From the NCBI GenBank assembly GCA_051886675.1, contig JBJEYH010000332.1:1-43028 (forward strand): a stretch of 43,028 nt of DNA, written 5' to 3'. Below, piece after piece: positions 1 through 7,389 of this stretch. Position 1 is the first letter of the stretch. Every line of letters begins with the position of its first letter. The position numbers and the translations under genes were made by a program. This DNA is from UBA11524 sp051886675. Lineage in GTDB: Bacteria; Bacillota; Clostridia; Christensenellales; Aristaeellaceae. The notes beneath the pieces are model-generated. The model was not told where the DNA came from, did no database searches, and saw nothing but the letters and a program-made list of their open reading frames with translations.

Positions 1-2
1 CC

Positions 3-977
3 GTGGTCACCGACGGCACCGCCGTGCTGGGCCTGGGCGACATCGGCCCGGAGGCCGGCATGCCCGTGATGGAGGGCAAGTGCGCGCTGTTCAAGGCCTT
101 CGCCGACGTGGACGCCTTCCCCCTGTGCATCCGCAGCAAGGACGTGGACGAGATCGTCCGGACGGTATCGCTGCTGGCGGGAAGCTTCGGCGGCATCAAC
201 CTGGAGGACATCGCCGCGCCCCGGTGCTTCGAGATTGAGGAGAAGCTCAAGCAGGTGTGCGACATCCCCGTCTTCCACGACGATCAGCACGGCACCGCCG
301 TGGTGGTGGCCGCGGCCCTGCTGGGCGCGCTGAAGGTCACCGGCCGGGAGATCGGCACGGCGCGCATCGTGCTCAACGGCGCGGGCTCGGCGGGCATCGC
401 CATCGCCAAGCACCTGCTGAACCTGGGCGTGCAGCATCTGATCCTGTGCGACCGCTTCGGCGTGATTGACGAGGGCATGGCCGAGCTGAATCCCGCGCAG
501 GCGGAAATGGCGAAGGTCACCAACCGGGAGCATCTGCGGGGCCTGCTCTCCGACGCGGTGAAGGGCGCGGACGTGTTCATCGGCGTGTCCGCCCCGGGCG
601 TGCTGAGCCAGGACATGGTGCGCTCCATGGCGAAGGATCCCATCGTGTTCGCCATGGCCAACCCCACCCCCGAGATCATGCCCGACGAGGCCCGTGCCGC
701 CGGCGCGAAGGTGGTGGGCACCGGCCGCAGCGACTATCCCAACCAGATCAACAACGTCATGGCCTTCCCGGGGATCTTCCGCGGCGCGCTGGACTGCCGC
801 GCCCGCTGCATCAACGAGGCCATGAAGATGGCCGCTTCCCGCGCCCTGTCCGACCTGGTGGGCGACAGGCTGTCCGCCGACTACATCCTGCCCGATCCCC
901 TGGACAAGCGCGTGGCCCGCGCCGTGGCCGACGCGGTCATGCAGGCCGCCCGGGAAACCGGCGTGGCCCGGAAGTAA
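3..977 (+). CDS. NAD-type malic enzyme, 3' part (5' end outside window)
   Basis: This is the C-terminal 324 or so residues of a malic enzyme, which oxidatively decarboxylates malate to pyruvate and CO2 with reduction of NAD(P). The frame is open to the left edge, so the GTG at position 3 is internal and the N-terminal part is missing. Visible family signatures are VTDGTAVLGLGDIGPEAG at the edge (substrate and metal region), HDDQHGTA near residue 93 (metal-binding Asp), the Rossmann glycine stretch LNGAGSAGIAIAKHLL near residue 125, and MANPTPEIMPDEA followed by GRSDYPNQINNVMAFPGIFRGAL. These fit the short bacterial class without a phosphotransacetylase domain, because the protein ends soon after the NAD domain. 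Cofactor preference cannot be settled from sequence. A terminator follows, so it is the last gene of its transcript. Confidence 0.95.
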   Translation: MVTDGTAVLGLGDIGPEAGMPVMEGKCALFKAFADVDAFPLCIRSKDVDEIVRTVSLLAGSFGGINLEDIAAPRCFEIEEKLKQVCDIPVFHDDQHGTAVVVAAALLGALKVTGREIGTARIVLNGAGSAGIAIAKHLLNLGVQHLILCDRFGVIDEGMAELNPAQAEMAKVTNREHLRGLLSDAVKGADVFIGVSAPGVLSQDMVRSMAKDPIVFAMANPTPEIMPDEARAAGAKVVGTGRSDYPNQINNVMAFPGIFRGALDCRARCINEAMKMAASRALSDLVGDRLSADYILPDPLDKRVARAVADAVMQAARETGVARK

Positions 978-1006
978 GGCAAATCCCGTCCCCTCAGGCT
1001 TCCCTC

Positions 1007-1047
1007 CCCGCCCGCAGAAGCTCCGCCGCTCCTGCGGGCGGGTTTGC
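1007..1047 (+). terminator. Intrinsic terminator after malic enzyme
   Basis: A perfect 11-bp stem (cccgcccgcag at 1007-1017 with ctgcgggcggg at 1032-1042) closes a 14-nt loop and is followed by a short T-containing run. It sits between the malic-enzyme stop and the convergent acetyltransferase gene. The T tract is short, so efficiency is uncertain. Confidence 0.7.
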
Positions 1048-1048
1048 G

Positions 1049-1582
1049 TTATCCGGCCGCAAAGCGCTTGTAGAAGAGAATGTCCGCCTTGCCCGCCTGC
1101 TTCGTCCCGTCATAGACGCGGTTGTCGAACCCGCCGATGTCAAACCCTGCATGCAGGTAGAACAGACATGCGCCGAGGTTGTTGTCCTGCCCCTGTGTCC
1201 ACAGGCCGATATACCCCTTCTCCCGGGCGATTTCCTCCGCCCGCCCGATGAGCTGCCCGGCAATGCCCTGCCTCCTGTACGCGGCGTTCACCTTCAGGTC
1301 GTACAGATACATGTAGCGGAAAGCGCCCTCCTGCAGCACCGCGAGGCCGATGCACGTCTCCCCGTCGTAGGCGCCGAGGAAGGTGCTGTGCGTCGCCAGC
1401 GCGTCATAGTCGTAGCGCTCATCGGGGAAGGTCATGGCGGACACAGTGTCATCGTATCGGATGCTGCAGGTCCACTTTCCGTCCGCACAGGCGGGAATCA
1501 TCCGCCCGAACAGGGCAAAGGGCTCGTTGGGGATGTTGATATCCGCCGCGCGGGCCCTGTCGATGGTTCTGATCCTGATCAT
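1049..1582 (-). CDS. GNAT family N-acetyltransferase
   Basis: A 177-residue protein of the GCN5-related N-acetyltransferase fold, which transfers an acetyl group from acetyl-CoA to an amine; the substrate cannot be inferred. The acetyl-CoA pyrophosphate loop is visible as VNAAYRRQGIAGQLIGRAEE (motif A, Q/RxxGxG/A type, about residues 98-117). It is followed by the typical motif-B region with GACLFYLHAGFDIGG, where the FYLHAGF stretch matches the usual FYekxGF. The start ATG at 1582 has a GAGGTG ribosome site about 8 nt upstream. It is transcribed toward the malic-enzyme terminator and is separated from the upstream L,D-transpeptidase gene by that gene's own hairpin terminator. It therefore probably has its own promoter or is read by leakage. 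Confidence 0.88.
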   Translation of the reverse strand: MIRIRTIDRARAADINIPNEPFALFGRMIPACADGKWTCSIRYDDTVSAMTFPDERYDYDALATHSTFLGAYDGETCIGLAVLQEGAFRYMYLYDLKVNAAYRRQGIAGQLIGRAEEIAREKGYIGLWTQGQDNNLGACLFYLHAGFDIGGFDNRVYDGTKQAGKADILFYKRFAAG

Positions 1583-1614
1583 GTCCGCACCTCGCTTGCA
1601 GGCCGCTCATGCGC

Positions 1615-1650
1615 AAAACGCCCCGCACGGGCCTGCTGCCGGTACGGGGC
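1615..1650 (-). terminator. Terminator after L,D-transpeptidase gene
   Basis: A minus-strand hairpin pairs 1650-1642 with 1628-1620 (9 bp including one G-U) and is followed by a short TTTT run (1619-1615). It lies 7 bp past the stop of the L,D-transpeptidase gene. Confidence 0.65.
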
Positions 1651-1656
1651 ATGGAA

Positions 1657-3453
1657 TTACGCGGCTTCGTCCGCCGCAGGATCGGGCGACGCTTCCGGTT
1701 CGGATGATGCCGCCGCGGTGGGCGACGCATCCGGCGTGGGCGTCGCCTCCGGGATGGGCAGCGCATCCGGCGTGGGCGTCGCGGTGGGTTCGGGCGTGGG
1801 CGTGGCCAGCTCCTGCTCGTAGAGCCGCTCGAGGGTCTCCACGGTGGCGGTGCCGGTGACCTTCAGCCCCGCGTCCTTCTGGAAGGCCTTGACGGCGTTC
1901 ACCGTGCCGTTCAGGTAGGTGCCGGAGCACTTGCCGCCGTAGTAGCCCAGCTCAGTGAGCTTCTTCTGCAGCCAGAACACCGCCTCGGAGGAATCGTTCT
2001 TCTGCAGCTTCTCCAGGGGGAGCGGGGGCTGCGCGCCGGATACGTACACCGGCTCGGGCGTGGGCTCCGGGGTGGTCTGGGGCAGCATGCGGCTGGTGTC
2101 CAGGGGCGGCAGCTTCAGCGAGGCCCGCAGCTCGGGATCGTCGGGCAGATCCTCGGTGATGGTCACCACGGTGCCCTCGCCCACGTTGTCATAGATCCAC
2201 TTGGCGTCCGCCACGGTCAGACGGATGCAGCCGTGGGAAGCCCGGCTGCCCAGGTTCTTGTAGCTGGAGGTGTTCAGCGCCATGGTGTTGACGGCGCTGT
2301 AGGTCACGGAATGGAAGGCGATGTTGCTGTTGATGCGCGTCCAGTACTGGGCATGCCCGCCCCACTTGGGGAAGTAGCACCACCGGGCCGTGCGGCCGTT
2401 GAGCACCCACTCGCCCACGTCGCTGGGATAGGACTTGGTGCCGGTGGAGCAGAGCATCTCCCGGATGACCACGGTATACTCGCCGTTCTCGTCCCGGCCG
2501 TAGACGGTGGTAACCTGATTGTTCACGTCCACGGTGATGGCGAAGGGCACGGGCGTGGGCTCCGGCGTGGGCTTGGCGGTATGCTCGGGCAGAACCACGG
2601 TGGGATCGTTGAAGAGCAGATGCCAGGTCAGCTCGCCCACCACGCCGTCGGCCTCCAGGGCGTTCTGGGTCTGGAAGGCCTTCACCGCGGCGGTGGTCTT
2701 GGCCAGGAAATTGCCGCTGATGGGCCCCTCATAATAGCCCAGCTCCGTCAGGCGGGTCTGCACCTGCTTGACCAGCGCGCCGGTGGAACCCCGGGCCAGC
2801 TTCTTGGTGAAGGCCACGGTGGCGTCGGGGGTGGCGGCCACGTCGCCCTGGGAATCGTCGATCACCAGGAAGGAATCCGGCGCGGGCGTGGGAATCACCT
2901 CGGCCTTGACGTCCTTGCTCAGCGCGTCGCCGCTGTAGAGGAGGCTCTGCGTATCGTTATCGGCCACGCCGGTTTTCTCCAGGCCGTTTTTCTCCTGGAA
3001 GGCGGATATGCCGCTCTGCGTGCCCTCCAGGAAGTTGCCGCTGATCTTGCCATGATAATAGCCCAGCTCGGTCAGGCGGGTCTGGAGGCGCTTGACGTCC
3101 TCGCCGGAGGAGCCGTAGCGCAGCGGCCTGTACAGCACGGCAAACAGCAGCGCCTGGGTTTCGGAATCGGCCACGCCGGTCGCATCCAGGCCGAAGTCCT
3201 CCTGGAAGGCGCGGATGGCCGCGCGGGTTCCCTCCCGGTAGCGGCCGGATATGTTCCCCGTATAATAGTAGAGATCCGTCAGCCGCTGCTGGAGCTCGGC
3301 CACGTCGTCGCCGTCGTCGCCGTACTGCAGCTCGCGGGCTTCCACGGCCTCCTCCATCACCACGTCCTCGCCGGTGAGAATCACCTCGCCCTCGCCAAGC
3401 GCCAGCGCGCAGGGCAGCAGCAGCGCCATCAGCAGGATACCCAAGCGTTTCAT
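1657..3453 (-). CDS. Secreted L,D-transpeptidase (YkuD) with four peptidoglycan-binding repeats
   Basis: A 598-residue cell-wall enzyme. YkuD-family L,D-transpeptidases make 3-3 crosslinks in peptidoglycan or attach proteins to it. A signal peptide covers about residues 1-20 (MKRLGILLMALLLPCALA), with no lipobox. PG_binding_1-type repeats (pattern LQxxLTELGYYxGxISGxFxxxTxxAxxAFQ) lie at roughly 41-105, 109-172, 218-282 and 481-545. The YkuD domain spans about 300-437 and carries SHGCIR with catalytic Cys409. The last 50 residues are a TPTPEP/Pro-Ala-rich tail, and similar PTPEPT linkers separate the domains. Having the catalytic domain between the third and fourth binding repeats is unusual; many homologues place all binding repeats on one side. 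The start has a GAGGTGA ribosome site, and a good promoter lies 36 bp upstream. It is divergent from the gene at 3636. Confidence 0.93.
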   Translation of the reverse strand: MKRLGILLMALLLPCALALGEGEVILTGEDVVMEEAVEARELQYGDDGDDVAELQQRLTDLYYYTGNISGRYREGTRAAIRAFQEDFGLDATGVADSETQALLFAVLYRPLRYGSSGEDVKRLQTRLTELGYYHGKISGNFLEGTQSGISAFQEKNGLEKTGVADNDTQSLLYSGDALSKDVKAEVIPTPAPDSFLVIDDSQGDVAATPDATVAFTKKLARGSTGALVKQVQTRLTELGYYEGPISGNFLAKTTAAVKAFQTQNALEADGVVGELTWHLLFNDPTVVLPEHTAKPTPEPTPVPFAITVDVNNQVTTVYGRDENGEYTVVIREMLCSTGTKSYPSDVGEWVLNGRTARWCYFPKWGGHAQYWTRINSNIAFHSVTYSAVNTMALNTSSYKNLGSRASHGCIRLTVADAKWIYDNVGEGTVVTITEDLPDDPELRASLKLPPLDTSRMLPQTTPEPTPEPVYVSGAQPPLPLEKLQKNDSSEAVFWLQKKLTELGYYGGKCSGTYLNGTVNAVKAFQKDAGLKVTGTATVETLERLYEQELATPTPEPTATPTPDALPIPEATPTPDASPTAAASSEPEASPDPAADEAA

Positions 3454-3488
3454 TCCGTCACCTCATCTGTACACATTGATCCATGATT

Positions 3489-3517
3489 ATTGTAGCCGCT
3501 CCCGCGCGCCATTGCAA
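3489..3517 (-). promoter_or_regulatory. Promoter of L,D-transpeptidase gene
   Basis: On the minus strand, TTGCAA (3517-3512) and TACAAT (3494-3489) are separated by 17 bp, a standard sigma-A-type arrangement 36 bp before the start codon. Confidence 0.7.
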
Positions 3518-3554
3518 GCCCCCGGGGGTAAAAGTTTATCCCGGCTGTGTTCTC

Positions 3555-3583
3555 TTGTTTTCCTGATTGTTCCATGCTATAAT
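3555..3583 (+). promoter_or_regulatory. Promoter of small Cys-rich protein gene
   Basis: TTGTTT (3555-3560) and TATAAT (3578-3583) have a 17-bp spacer and an extended -10 TG at 3575-3576. It is divergent from the L,D-transpeptidase promoter, about 37 bp away. Confidence 0.75.
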
Positions 3584-3635
3584 GCGGTCAGTGGATACCG
3601 CAGACCAGCCTGATATCGGGACAGGAGGTTTTGTC

Positions 3636-4178
3636 ATGGACGAGGAACGTTTTTGCTGCGAGTGCGAAGCGCCGATCGAAGAGGATGACGAGGACGCGGT
3701 TCAGCTGGAGGACGGCTCATGGGTATGCTCCTGCTGCTTTGACGAATACTACATCACCTGCGAGATCTGCGATGCGGTCGTGCCTGTGGACGACAGCGCC
3801 TGGTGGGGCGACGCGCGGATCTGCGCCGCCTGCCTGGAGGAACGCTGCCCCTCCTTTGATGCGCAGGAGAACCTGCGCGAAACCGCCGCGGCCTACGAGG
3901 CCTTCAAGACCCGGTACCTGGGGCGGCGTGTGGTGGAGGCGCTTCGCGGAAAGACGGGGCCCGTCCGCTGGCAGCTTTCTGATGAAACCGAGATACGATA
4001 CGAGATGACCGTGACCATCGACGATGACTGCCGCATTGCCGACCTGTCCCCCATTCAAGCCGAGATGCTCCTGTCCGAGGGCTTCACCAGCTCCGACTGG
4101 CGCCCCTACGCCGTCTGCGATGACGACTACGACGATGCCGCGGAGGAAATCGAACAGGTGCTGCGCAGCAGCGACTGA
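3636..4178 (+). CDS. Small Cys-rich zinc-ribbon-like protein, function unknown
   Basis: A 180-residue acidic, probably cytoplasmic protein. The start at 3636 is chosen because an AGGAGG ribosome site (3623-3628) lies 7 nt upstream; the frame is open further upstream, but that part lacks a ribosome site. The N-terminal 75 residues carry four cysteine knuckles (CCEC, CSCC, CEIC, CAAC), spaced like a double zinc ribbon or LIM-like treble clef. The C-terminal half is very acidic (CDDDYDDAAEEIEQ) with no motif I recognise. It has a strong promoter of its own and no clear partner; metal binding is inferred from the cysteine pattern only. The following gene set (metQNI) has its own promoter, so they are probably not one operon. 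Confidence 0.8.
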   Translation: MDEERFCCECEAPIEEDDEDAVQLEDGSWVCSCCFDEYYITCEICDAVVPVDDSAWWGDARICAACLEERCPSFDAQENLRETAAAYEAFKTRYLGRRVVEALRGKTGPVRWQLSDETEIRYEMTVTIDDDCRIADLSPIQAEMLLSEGFTSSDWRPYAVCDDDYDDAAEEIEQVLRSSD

Positions 4179-4239
4179 CGCCGCTTCCTGACAGGCTTTC
4201 CGCCCCCCTCGACAGGCTTCGGTTTCATTTACCAGAAAA

Positions 4240-4261
4240 ACAATAGGAAAACAATAGGAAA
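4240..4261 (+). repeat. Tandem 11-bp AT-rich repeat upstream of met leader promoter
   Basis: The unit acaataggaaa occurs twice head to tail (4240-4250, 4251-4261), ending 13 bp before the -35 box of the met leader promoter. The 11-bp spacing puts both copies on the same DNA face. This fits an UP element or a regulator site, but that is inference. Confidence 0.55.
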
Positions 4262-4274
4262 ACGCATAAAGGTG

Positions 4275-4303
4275 TTGACATCCGCCATCGTGTGTGGTAC
4301 GAT
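4275..4303 (+). promoter_or_regulatory. Promoter of the metQNI leader transcript
   Basis: Consensus TTGACA (4275-4280) and TACGAT (4298-4303) have a 17-bp spacer and an extended -10 TGG (4295-4297). Transcription should start near 4310, giving a leader of about 370 nt before metQ. Confidence 0.75.
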
Positions 4304-4335
4304 TCATGCAACGCTTGAGGGAAGGAGAAGGTCCT

Positions 4336-4428
4336 ATGAAGAAGATCAGCGCCATGATGCCCATGGAGATGTGCATGTGCTGCATGTGCATGCGTTGCTG
4401 TGTCTGCTTCGATGGGCTTTCTGCATAA
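4336..4428 (+). CDS. Met/Cys-rich leader peptide of the metQNI operon (30 codons)
   Basis: A short ORF, ATG at 4336 and TAA at 4426-4428. AAGGAG (4322-4327) lies 8 nt before the start and a strong promoter lies about 33 bp upstream. Codons 7-24 read MMPMEMCMCCMCMRCCVC, that is 7 Met and 7 Cys in 18 codons, which is wildly non-random. It is followed within 45 nt by an intrinsic terminator and then by methionine transporter genes. This is the layout of ribosome-mediated attenuation, known for amino-acid operons such as trp and his: scarcity of charged tRNA-Met or tRNA-Cys would stall the ribosome and favour read-through. The regulatory role is inference. The alternative is a metal-binding Cys-rich microprotein, which would explain the cysteines but not the methionines, the terminator or the neighbours. 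Confidence 0.8.
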   Translation: MKKISAMMPMEMCMCCMCMRCCVCFDGLSA

Positions 4429-4436
4429 CGGATGAA

Positions 4437-4455
4437 CCGTCATACCCCATGACGG
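4437..4455 (+). promoter_or_regulatory. Hairpin just after leader peptide stop
   Basis: A perfect 7-bp hairpin, ccgtcat (4437-4443) and atgacgg (4449-4455), with a 5-nt loop. It begins 9 nt after the leader stop codon. It could be a pause hairpin that synchronises ribosome and polymerase, or part of alternative pairing; the role is inferred from position. Confidence 0.55.
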
Positions 4456-4471
4456 GCACGATTCCGCTGAG

Positions 4472-4504
4472 AGAGGGAGCTTCGTCGAAGGCTCCCTCTT
4501 TTCA
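4472..4504 (+). terminator. Attenuator terminator upstream of metQ
   Basis: The stem agagggagc (4472-4480) pairs with gctccctct (4491-4499). It extends by TTC/GAA pairing with one bulged G, and is followed by TTTTCATTTCTT. It lies between the Met/Cys leader ORF and metQ with no gene before it to terminate, so it is best read as an attenuator. A competing pairing is visible: 4416-4422 (gctttct, near the leader stop codon) can pair with 4474-4480 by 7 consecutive pairs including 2 G-U, which would break the terminator. A ribosome at the leader stop codon would cover 4416-4422. Confidence 0.72.
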
Positions 4505-4539
4505 TTTCTTCCCGACCGCGGAAAGGAGGCTGTTCCCTG

Positions 4540-4596
4540 ATGATGGTCACAGCCCGGTACCAGGCAAGCATCAACCGGGAAAGCAGGCGAATGTGA
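4540..4596 (+). CDS. Possible second leader ORF (18 codons), weak
   Basis: ATG ATG at 4540-4545 follows a strong AAAGGAGG site (4522-4529) at 10 nt and runs 18 codons to TGA at 4594-4596. The peptide (MMVTARYQASINRESRRM) has no obvious control codons apart from the paired start Met. It lies after the attenuator, so it would be translated only on read-through transcripts. The strong ribosome site is the only support; it may be chance or may load ribosomes on the long metQ leader. Confidence 0.3.
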   Translation: MMVTARYQASINRESRRM

Positions 4597-4681
4597 CAAG
4601 CCTTCGTCCCTTGCCCGCAGGGCCGCCGCCTGGCGCTGAATATCCTGTTTCCCCCACAATCATCAAGAAGGAGAGATCACC

Positions 4682-5527
4682 ATGAAGAAGTTCCTGTCCA
4701 TCCTGCTGGCTGCTGTTCTGGTTCTGTCCGCCACCGTCGCCCTGGCTGACGGCATCACCATCGCCGTGCCCAACGACGCCACCAACGAGGGCCGCGCCCT
4801 GCTGCTGCTGCAGAGCAACGGCATCATCACCCTGAAGGAAGAGGCCGGCATCACCGCCACCGTGCTGGACATCGCCGAGAATCCCCTGGGCATCAGCTTC
4901 GTCGAGGCTGAGGCCGCCATGCTGCCCAACCTGCTGGCTGACGTGGATTACGCCATCATCAACAACAACTACGCGCTGGACGCCGGCCTGAACCCCGTGG
5001 AGCAGGGCCTGCTGATCGAGTCCGCCGAGTCCCCCTACGTCAACGTGCTGTGCGTCAAGGAAGGCAACGAGGAGACCCCCGAAGCCAAGGCGCTGGCCGC
5101 TGCCCTGACCAGCCAGCAGGTGGTTGACTTCATCACCAACACCTACGGCGGTTCCGCCGTGGCCACCGTGGCCGAGCCCACCGACGGCTATGCCGCCGAC
5201 GTGGACTACGCCGCCCTGGCCGGCACCACCATCACCGTGTGCGGCACCCCCGTGCCCCATGTGGAAGTGCTGAACATCGCCAAGGACATCCTGGCCGCCA
5301 GGGACATCACCCTGGAGGTTATCACCGTCACCGACTACGTGACCCCCAACGAGATGGTTGAGTCCGGCGACATCTTCGCCAACTACTTCGCCCATCAGCC
5401 CTACCAGGATGACTTCAACGAGCAGAACGGCACCCACATCGTGACCATCGCCGGCATCCACGTGGAGCCCATGGCGCTCTACGGCGGCAAGCAGGCTGAC
5501 CTGGCCGCGCTCACTCCCGCGGAATAA
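4682..5527 (+). CDS. metQ: MetQ/NlpA-type substrate-binding protein, circularly permuted
   Basis: A 281-residue extracytoplasmic binding protein for a MetNIQ-type importer (methionine or related substrate). The signal peptide is residues 1-22 with a signal-peptidase-I-like VALA/D site and no lipobox Cys, unlike usual MetQ lipoproteins. The domain order is reversed. Residues 24-160 match the usual C-terminal lobe (TIAVPNDATNEGRALLLLQ, ATVLDIAENP, VDYAIINNNYALDAGL, ESPYVNVL). Residues 161-181 are a linker. Residues 182-281 match the usual N-terminal lobe (GTPVPHVEVL, DYVTPNEMVESGDIFANYF, HQPYQDDFN, HVEPMALY), ending where a normal protein would run into the hinge and IAVPND. This is a circular permutation at the inter-lobe hinge. 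The start has AAGGAG 8 nt upstream. It is first in metQ-metN-metI, behind a long attenuated leader. Confidence 0.93.
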   Translation: MKKFLSILLAAVLVLSATVALADGITIAVPNDATNEGRALLLLQSNGIITLKEEAGITATVLDIAENPLGISFVEAEAAMLPNLLADVDYAIINNNYALDAGLNPVEQGLLIESAESPYVNVLCVKEGNEETPEAKALAAALTSQQVVDFITNTYGGSAVATVAEPTDGYAADVDYAALAGTTITVCGTPVPHVEVLNIAKDILAARDITLEVITVTDYVTPNEMVESGDIFANYFAHQPYQDDFNEQNGTHIVTIAGIHVEPMALYGGKQADLAALTPAE

Positions 5528-5549
5528 TTGCATCCGTCGCCATTGAAGG

Positions 5550-5597
5550 GGACACACCGGCCGGGCTTTCGGGTTCAGGCCGGTGTGCCCTTCTTCT
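5550..5597 (+). terminator. Intercistronic hairpin between metQ and metN
   Basis: A 10-bp perfect stem, cacaccggcc (5553-5562) with ggccggtgtg (5578-5587), is followed by CCCTTCTTCTT. It probably acts as a partial terminator or mRNA stabiliser, making more binding protein than transporter, as is common for genes of binding proteins. The effect is inferred. Confidence 0.6.
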
Positions 5598-5656
5598 TGC
5601 GTCCAACCCCCGGCGCTTTCCCCCCGCATCAACCATCACCCATTTGGAGGCAGAAG

Positions 5657-6681
<1,025 letters not shown>

Positions 6682-6685
<4 letters not shown>

Positions 6686-7389
6686 ATTTCTCCAGCGCAT
6701 TCACCCCTGAAAAGCTGAGCGAGGCCTGGAAGGTTATCACCTCCACCTTCGCCGGCTCGCTGTGGGAAACGGTCTATGCCACGCTGCTGTCCACGCTGTT
6801 CGCCATCATCATCGGCCTGCCGCTGGGCATGATCCTCGTGGCCGGCGAAAAGGGCGGCATCCGTCCCCTGCCCGGCCTGCTGATGAAAACCCTGAATGTG
6901 ATCATCAACCTGCTGCGCTCGGTGCCCTTCATCATCCTGATGGTCATGGTGATCCCCCTGACCCGCGCCATCATCGGCACCTCGGTGGGCACGGTGGCCT
7001 CCATCGTCCCGCTGACCATCGCGGCCTTCCCCTTCGTGGCCCGTCTGGTGGAGAGCAGCCTGCGCGAGGTGAACCCCAACATCATCGAGACCGCCCAGAG
7101 CATGGGCGCCACGCCCCTGCAGATTCTGCTGAAGGTCATGCTCCCCGAGAGCGTGCCCTCGCTGATCACCAACTTCACCCTGGCCATCACCACCATCATG
7201 AGCTACACGGCCATGTCCGGCGCGGTGGGCGGCGGCGGCCTGGGCATGATCGCCATCACCTACGGCTATCAGCGCTACCGCTACGCCATCCTGTACGCGG
7301 CGGTGGTGGTGCTGGTGGTGGTGGTGCAGGTGATCCAGTCCTTCGGCACGTGGCTGGCCACCAAGTGCGACAAGCGCCTGAAAAAGTAA
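6682..7389 (+). CDS. metI: Methionine ABC transporter permease
   Basis: A 235-residue membrane permease with about five transmembrane helices. It carries the EAA-type coupling motif (REVNPNIIETAQSMGATP, about residues 131-148) that contacts MetN. The segment from 66 onward (MKTLNVIINLLRSVPFIILM) is highly typical of MetI. The start overlaps the metN stop by 4 bp (ATGA). It is the last gene of the operon; a hairpin-rich non-coding stretch follows. No methionine or SAM biosynthesis gene is adjacent in the window. Confidence 0.95.

Noticed and set aside
4336..4428. Metallothionein-like or copper-binding microprotein reading of the Cys-rich ORF
   Set aside because: It cannot be ruled out, but the equal share of Met, the terminator directly downstream and the methionine importer argue for a control function instead.
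4303..4681. SAM-I/S-box or Met T-box in the metQ leader
   Set aside because: I looked for the conserved S-box core and for the T-box TGGNACCGCG sequence and saw neither in order. The stretch cccggtaccaggc only superficially resembles them. A covariance-model search would be decisive.
5528..5656. 43-codon N-terminal extension of metN
   Set aside because: The frame is open but runs through the intercistronic hairpin. The GGAGG before 5657 and family length favour the later start.
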